DNA from: Ruminococcus sp.
GTDB lineage: Bacteria; Bacillota; Clostridia; Oscillospirales; Acutalibacteraceae
NCBI GenBank assembly: GCA_017380355.1
Contig: JAFOED010000087.1
Span: 1 to 15,549 of the forward strand
Reading direction: 5' to 3'
DNA: 15,549 nt
A program made the translations under genes and the position numbers. The notes under the pieces are model-generated. The model had not been told where the DNA came from and ran no database searches. It worked only from the letters and a program-made list of their open reading frames with translations. Shown in pieces: positions 11,392 to 15,549 of this stretch. Positions within the stretch are counted from its first letter, which is position 1; each line of letters opens with the position of its first letter.

Positions 11392-12683
11392 TTTTCTTTA
11401 TTTTCTGTGTGGGTTTTGTAGATGTCACACAAAAGTGAGTAGATACGCTCTGTAGAGTGTGACAGTGCACAGTTTTTGCAGTTTTCTTTCATTTGTGCGA
11501 GCTTCTCAGGATGAGAGAGCAGGTCCTCTATCTGAGCGGTGCCTTTACTACCCTTTTCGAGGACTATAGCGGCTTGTTTTTGAACGAGGAAGTCGGCATT
11601 TTGTGCTTCCTGTCCCGGAAATGCCTTGAATACAGCCATCGGCAGATTACACGCTAAACTTTCGCTTGTGGTGAGTCCGCCCGGTTTTGTGATAATCAGG
11701 TCGGAGATGTGCATATAATCTTCGACGTTATCGATAAAGTAGAAAAGCTTTGTAGGCTTTGTCTTGTCGGTTGAACGATGGAAGGTCTTGTTGAGTTTAG
11801 CGCTGATTTCCTGCTTGAGCTGTTCGCTATGTTCGTATAGAAGCTTTGCTACATTGATGTCGCTAAGGTTAGTGAAAATCTGCGAGAAATCCTGAGTTTC
11901 GAATTCTTTAATATTACGGTTGAGAAGTTTCTCGAAAGCATCGTAGAGTCGCTTGTTCTTACCGGTGATAACGATAATCTGGTAGTCAAGGTCGATATCA
12001 ACGAGGTTTTCGTAGATTTTGAGGATATCGGTCACACCGAAGCTACCCGCCATAATCAACACAGTAGGCTTATCTTCAGAAAATCCGAGTGACTCGTAAG
12101 TTTCGTGTTTTTTACTCTCGTCGTAGTTGTAAAAACGCTCGAGAATCGGCATACCTAAAGGGAATACCCTTCGTTTGTCAACATTGTACTTCTGAGCTAA
12201 GTTGTCGGCTGTGTCTTTGCTTGCTGTGATGTACACGTCGACGTGGTCACCGATGTACGCACGATGCGGCATATAGTCAGTGATAATCGACACAACAGGG
12301 ATTGTGACATCGTACGAACTTTTTAAAACGGACATCATATTCGACGAAAATGCGTGGCACGTAACAACGATGTCAGGCTTGTATTCGTCTAAAAGTGGTA
12401 AAAGTTTTTTAGCAAACTGAGTAGTAAATGTTGAAACTATATCCGAAAGCGCTGACTCTTTGTCGGACGACTTGTAAAACGTACCGTAAAGCTCCGGAGC
12501 GTTTTTTGCAATCGATTTATAGCCTAAAGTAACAGTTTTGTTTAACAGTGACGAGCAGTACTCCAGAGTATCGACGATGTCTACCTTTGCGTTTTCGTCG
12601 TGCTCACATATGTATGTTTTCAGCGCATTTGCGGCTCTTTTGTGTCCTCCGCCTGTAGATGCGGACAAAATAAGTATATTCAT
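11388..12683 (-). CDS. MGDG-synthase/UgtP-like glycolipid glycosyltransferase
   Basis: Probable GT28-family enzyme transferring a hexose from a UDP-sugar to diacylglycerol at the inner face of the membrane, making glycolipids or lipoteichoic acid anchors. The protein has 431 residues. The N-terminal MGDG-synthase-type domain begins MNILILSASTGGGHKRAANA (STGGGH at 9-14, lipid/acceptor side). It contains CHAFSSNMM (109-117) and ITDYMPH (134-140), then PLGMPI. The C-terminal nucleotide-sugar domain has MAGSFG (211-216), ITGKN, TKPGGLTTSES (332-342) and PGQEAQNA (357-364), all normal for the family. About 54 residues (258-311) before FYFIDNVEDY look like an insertion relative to UgtP-type enzymes. 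ATG 12683 is chosen because it starts the family's N-terminal strand and has GTGAGG 8 bases upstream; an in-frame ATG at 12752 adds 23 unrelated residues. The donor and acceptor are not certain. Confidence 0.88.
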   Translation of the reverse strand: MNILILSASTGGGHKRAANALKTYICEHDENAKVDIVDTLEYCSSLLNKTVTLGYKSIAKNAPELYGTFYKSSDKESALSDIVSTFTTQFAKKLLPLLDEYKPDIVVTCHAFSSNMMSVLKSSYDVTIPVVSIITDYMPHRAYIGDHVDVYITASKDTADNLAQKYNVDKRRVFPLGMPILERFYNYDESKKHETYESLGFSEDKPTVLIMAGSFGVTDILKIYENLVDIDLDYQIIVITGKNKRLYDAFEKLLNRNIKEFETQDFSQIFTNLSDINVAKLLYEHSEQLKQEISAKLNKTFHRSTDKTKPTKLFYFIDNVEDYMHISDLIITKPGGLTTSESLACNLPMAVFKAFPGQEAQNADFLVQKQAAIVLEKGSKGTAQIEDLLSHPEKLAQMKENCKNCALSHSTERIYSLLCDIYKTHTENKEN

Positions 12684-12691
12684 ATATAAAA

Positions 12692-12697
12692 CCTCAC
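12692..12697 (-). promoter_or_regulatory. Ribosome binding site fixing the glycosyltransferase start at 12683
   Basis: Minus strand GTGAGG, 8 bases before the ATG. The earlier ATG at 12752 lies between the -35 and -10 boxes of the promoter and so cannot be the start. Confidence 0.8.
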
Positions 12698-12732
12698 ATC
12701 TGTTTAGTGGATTTATCAATATCTGTAAATTG

Positions 12733-12761
12733 ATTATAGTATATTTTCCCATTTACTTCAA
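12733..12761 (-). promoter_or_regulatory. Promoter of the glycosyltransferase gene
   Basis: Minus strand TTGAAG at 12761-12756, 17-bp spacer, perfect TATAAT at 12738-12733. Transcription would start near 12726, about 43 bases before the ATG. It is a housekeeping sigma-A type promoter with optimal spacing. Confidence 0.75.
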
Positions 12762-12918
12762 TATATAATATGTGAATTATTTATATATATATGGTCGAAA
12801 AAACTCATAAATTTAATAGTTTTTTTATTTTTATATTTCTATTACAGAATAATCATATTTTATGTGTAATGTATGATATATTTGCATTATGAGAACTACG
12901 CTGGAGGCGAGTATATAG

Positions 12919-14547
12919 ATGGAAAAAGATAACAAAAGAAACATCGCGGATACAATGGAAATCAACTCTATTTTAGAAGAAGCTCGTAAAAACCGCGAGG
13001 GTGCAGCAGCTTCTGAAAAAGCACCTGCTCCTGCACCTGAACAGAACGTAAACAGTAATAGCACAAAAACACCTGTTCAGCAGAATAAACCACAACAGCC
13101 ACCAAAGAAAAAGTCTAAAAAAGGTGGTGTGATTGTTGCTGTTGTACTAGCACTCGTTGTTGTGCTCGGCGCGGCAGGTTTCTGTGCATTTAAATTTTTA
13201 GGCGACTTTGCTTATGCTAACAATATCACAGTAAACGGCGTGTCTATCGGCGGAATGAGTGAGGCACAAGCAAAAGAGGTTTTAGAAGCTGAGGAAGTAA
13301 AGCTTGAAAACAGCATTAAAGTCGATGTCGTTGTAGAAGATAAGAGCGCGACTTTGACAAAGGCTGACTTTAAATATACATTCAATACAGACGACGTATT
13401 GGACGAAGCTAAACAGTATACTAAAGATAACCTCGTACCTAAGGGTAAGCAGGAATACAACATAGCTATTGAGCTCGATAAATCCAGTAGCGCTGAAGTT
13501 GCAAAGAATATCGCTACTCAGTTTAATCAGGAAGCTGTCGACGCTAAAGTTACAAAATTTGACAGCTCTAAAAAGGGCGTTGACCGTTTCACTTTTGAAG
13601 ACAGCAAGAATGGCATAGTTGTAAAGGAAGCAGAGTTCGAAAAAGAGCTCAACGACTTCTTTGCACAAGGAAAAGTAGAGGGTGAAATCGCAGTTCCTGC
13701 TGAAAAAACAGAGCCTAAATTTTCAAGAGAGTTTTTAGAGAAGAACATCAAGAAGGTTTCTACTTTTACTACTGTTTCTACTAACGACGCAAATGGCGAA
13801 ACAAATATGAAAATTTCGCTTAAAGCGTGCAACAACTCTATCATCAATCCTGGCGAGACATGGTCATTCAATAACTGCACAGGTAACTCAAACCTCACTT
13901 CTCTTGGATATAAACCTGCAGGCGTTTTAATCAACGGCAGAAGCGACGTTGGCGTTGGCGGTGGTATCTGCCAGTCAAGTACTACTATCTATAATGCAAC
14001 ACTTTTGTGCGGTATGGACGTAGTTGAACGTGAGTGCCACTACTTCAAGTCTGTTTACGTAGATGCAGGCAGAGATGCAACAATCGACTATGGCAACATC
14101 GACTTAAAAATGAAGAATCCATTTGAGTATCAGCTCTTTATGGAATGCTACATGGAGGGCAGAACTCTCTACTGTAATATGTACGGTCTTGATAACGACG
14201 AATTTGACGAGATTAAAATCAAGTCAGCCGTTACATCTTCATCAGGAAATTCGTTCAAAGCCGAGGCATCCAGAACTTTCTACCTCGACGGTAAAAAGGT
14301 AAAGACAGAGAAGCTTCCAAACTCAACTTACCATTATAGCAGCCCAAGCTCAGGCTCTTCATCATCAAAGAAGAGTAGCAGTAGCAAGAAGCCATCCTCA
14401 TCGAGCGAGAACAGTACTCCGTCAGAGGATGTACCACCATCTGATACTCCTGTAGATCCACAGCCACCTGTAGAGCCTACACCTACTCCGGATCCGACCC
14501 CTACACCAGATCCAGCACCAGCTCCGGAAGTTGTACCAGTAGAATAA
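12919..14547 (+). CDS. Membrane-anchored VanW-domain protein with Ser/Pro-rich tail
   Basis: Cell-envelope protein of 542 residues. The cytoplasmic N-terminus (1-68) has an acidic helix MEINSILEEARKNRE (13-27) and a Pro/Gln/Lys linker. One membrane helix lies at about 69-93. The external part begins NNITVNGVSIGGMSEAQAKEVLE (101-123), the signature of the peptidoglycan-binding-like domain often paired with VanW (YoaR type). A VanW domain spans about 283-425, with NPGETWSFN (310-318) and GVGGGICQSSTTIYNA (345-360). After a small G5-like stretch (about 435-470) comes a low-complexity tail: Ser/Lys-rich (473-500), then Pro repeats of the PTPDP kind (508-542). VanW's biochemical role is unknown; despite the name, no vancomycin-resistance genes are nearby. 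A role in wall binding is inferred. GGAGG at 12903-12907 lies 11 bases before the ATG, rather far. It is divergent from the glycosyltransferase gene. Confidence 0.9.
   Translation: MEKDNKRNIADTMEINSILEEARKNREGAAASEKAPAPAPEQNVNSNSTKTPVQQNKPQQPPKKKSKKGGVIVAVVLALVVVLGAAGFCAFKFLGDFAYANNITVNGVSIGGMSEAQAKEVLEAEEVKLENSIKVDVVVEDKSATLTKADFKYTFNTDDVLDEAKQYTKDNLVPKGKQEYNIAIELDKSSSAEVAKNIATQFNQEAVDAKVTKFDSSKKGVDRFTFEDSKNGIVVKEAEFEKELNDFFAQGKVEGEIAVPAEKTEPKFSREFLEKNIKKVSTFTTVSTNDANGETNMKISLKACNNSIINPGETWSFNNCTGNSNLTSLGYKPAGVLINGRSDVGVGGGICQSSTTIYNATLLCGMDVVERECHYFKSVYVDAGRDATIDYGNIDLKMKNPFEYQLFMECYMEGRTLYCNMYGLDNDEFDEIKIKSAVTSSSGNSFKAEASRTFYLDGKKVKTEKLPNSTYHYSSPSSGSSSSKKSSSSKKPSSSSENSTPSEDVPPSDTPVDPQPPVEPTPTPDPTPTPDPAPAPEVVPVE
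14341..14545 (+). repeat. Low-complexity Ser-rich and Pro-rich coding tail
   Basis: Codes for runs of Ser broken by KK pairs, then PTPTPDP and PAPAPE repeats. Such tails usually span the cell wall as a flexible stalk. On the opposite strand it makes spurious long Gly- and Ser-rich open frames. Confidence 0.8.
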
Positions 14548-14552
14548 GATAT

Positions 14553-14587
14553 GACCCGAAAGGTATAAGCTTTTCGGGTCTTTTTTT
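14553..14587 (+). terminator. Intrinsic terminator after the VanW-domain gene
   Basis: GACCCGAAA (14553-14561) pairs with TTTCGGGTC (14572-14580), then seven T (14581-14587). Confidence 0.93.
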
Positions 14588-14616
14588 GTATTTTTGCACT
14601 CGTTTTGTAAATACTT
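14587..14616 (+). promoter_or_regulatory. Possible forespore (sigma-G-like) promoter of spoVAD
   Basis: TGTATT at 14587-14592 and AATACTT at 14610-14616 with a 17-bp spacer resemble the sigma-G consensus (TGHATR / CATNCTA-like) with mismatches. The family is known to be forespore-expressed. The predicted leader would be only about 15 bases. Weak evidence. Confidence 0.25.
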
Positions 14617-14637
14617 TTTATAAAAAGGAGTGTTTTT

Positions 14638-15549
14638 ATGATAAAGCGCAGAGGCTCGGCGACGATAGAGTTCACGGAAGAACCGCGTATCATTTCGCAC
14701 GCGGGTGTCGTAGGTAAAAAAGAGGGCGAAGGTCCTCTGAAAGACGATTTCGATAAGATTTTTTATGATATGTATTTGGGTCAGAAAACGTGGGAAAAAG
14801 CAGAAAGCACTCTGCAGAAAGAGGCGCTGAGTTTGGCGCTTGAGAAAGGTTTTTGCAGTGCTAGTGACGTAGATTTCCTTTTTGCGGGTGATTTGCTTAA
14901 TCAGTGCATAAGCTCAAGCTATGGACTGAAAGACTTTAACATTCCGTATCTCGGGCAGTATGGTGCGTGTTCAACTATGGTACAGGGTCTTATTATGGCG
15001 GCACTTTCTGTTGAAAGTGGAGCAGCGCTTACATCAGCGTGTGTAACCTCGTCACATTTTTGTTCCGCAGAACGACAGTACAGATTTCCGCTTGATTACG
15101 GCGGACAGCGTCCGCAGTCAGCACAGTGGACAGTAACAGGAGCAGGCGCGTGTCTTGTGTCGTCGTACGACAAAAAGGAAAAACCAAGAATTAAGTACGC
15201 GACGGTCGGTAAAATCGTTGATTTTGGGGTAAAGGATCAGAATAATATGGGTGCTGTGATGGCTCCTGCCGCAGCTGATACGCTGAAGAGATTTTTTAAA
15301 ACAACAAAAACTACCGCGTGCGATTACGACGCTATCTACACAGGCGATTTAGGAAAAATCGGTTCGAAACTTTTGTACGACCTTATGGAAAAGGATGGAT
15401 TTGACATAAGTTTTAACCACAAAGACTGTGGTGTTATGATTTTTTCAGATGAGATGGATGTGCACAGCGGTGGCTCAGGATGTGGCTGTTGTGCGAGTGT
15501 TTTGTGCTCACACATCTTAAAAAGCCTTGAAAACAGAGAACAGAGCAGT
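14638..15549 (+). CDS. spoVAD: Stage V sporulation protein AD, cut by the window edge
   Basis: Part of the SpoVA channel complex of the spore inner membrane, needed for uptake of dipicolinic acid during spore formation and its release at germination; SpoVAD is the thiolase-like subunit that binds dipicolinic acid. 304 codons are open to the window end without a stop; the family is about 335-340 residues, so roughly 35 are missing. Family landmarks: GSATIEF (6-12), a degenerate thiolase-type motif QYGACSTMVQGL (107-118, Cys111), TSSHFCSAERQYRFP (137-151), QSAQWTVTGAGACL (160-173) and HSGGSGCGCCASVL (276-289). The start ATG 14638 has AAGGAG at 14625-14630, 7 bases upstream. It follows a terminator and is not preceded by spoVAC, unlike the spoVAC-spoVAD-spoVAE order of Bacillus. 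Any partner genes may lie beyond the edge. Confidence 0.95.
   Translation, partial: MIKRRGSATIEFTEEPRIISHAGVVGKKEGEGPLKDDFDKIFYDMYLGQKTWEKAESTLQKEALSLALEKGFCSASDVDFLFAGDLLNQCISSSYGLKDFNIPYLGQYGACSTMVQGLIMAALSVESGAALTSACVTSSHFCSAERQYRFPLDYGGQRPQSAQWTVTGAGACLVSSYDKKEKPRIKYATVGKIVDFGVKDQNNMGAVMAPAAADTLKRFFKTTKTTACDYDAIYTGDLGKIGSKLLYDLMEKDGFDISFNHKDCGVMIFSDEMDVHSGGSGCGCCASVLCSHILKSLENREQSS

Noticed and set aside
12762..12918. A clear promoter for the VanW-domain gene in the AT-rich gap
   Set aside because: Several -10-like words (TATGAT at 12872, CATTAT at 12885) exist, but none has a convincing -35 at 16-18 bp, so none is annotated.
12919..14547. Vancomycin resistance locus because of the VanW domain
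   Set aside because: VanW domains are widespread in ordinary Firmicutes envelope proteins; no vanH, vanA or vanX-like gene is present.
14334..14700. Two minus-strand frames rich in Gly, Ser, Arg and Trp
   Set aside because: They are antisense of the repetitive Ser/Pro tail and terminator of the VanW-domain gene.

Overview
The window reads as chromosome of a low-G+C, spore-forming gut clostridium of the Ruminococcus (Oscillospiraceae) type. The evidence is a set of type I dockerin modules, two clear sporulation genes (spoIIE, spoVAD), a starch/maltodextrin uptake and hydrolysis locus, strong GGAGG-type ribosome binding sites and T-tailed hairpin terminators. No rRNA, tRNA, CRISPR array, transposase or phage gene was seen. 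The genus is an inference from gene content.

Layout. (1) 1-1723: 3' part of a MalF-type sugar permease (its reading frame breaks near base 106), then malG and a terminator. (2) 1740-7193: an accessory block with two paralogous secreted genes, each encoding a signal peptide, a beta-solenoid-like region with a recurring aromatic-[GD]-G-x-F motif, Ig-like modules and a C-terminal dockerin. Between them lie a small lipoprotein gene and, on the other strand, the relic of another lipoprotein gene. The upstream regions of both dockerin genes and of the relic carry variants of one inverted-repeat element (TTAGTGTGGGG and its complement) next to a -35-like GGACA or GTGACA. (3) 7193-8940: a lipoprotein GH13 alpha-amylase with a possible operator in its promoter. 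(4) 8994-11391: spoIIE with a candidate Spo0A-type promoter (21-bp spacer). (5) 11388-12683, minus strand: an MGDG-synthase/UgtP-like glycosyltransferase whose stop codon overlaps that of spoIIE. (6) 12919-14587: a membrane-anchored VanW-domain protein and its terminator. (7) 14638 to the window end: spoVAD, cut off by the window edge.

How it fits together. The amylase would cleave starch at the cell surface, and the MalF/MalG pair would import the maltodextrins. The dockerin proteins have no recognisable catalytic domain and would dock onto cohesin-bearing scaffoldins encoded elsewhere, perhaps as adhesion or structural parts of a cellulosome- or amylosome-like complex. By eye their codon use is poorer in C-ending codons than that of malG and the amylase, which suggests the block was inserted into, or expanded within, an older mal-amylase cluster. 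The right half is chromosomal housekeeping and sporulation. The most unusual content is the repeat-controlled pair of dockerin solenoid genes and the rearranged regulatory region between them (4362-4742).
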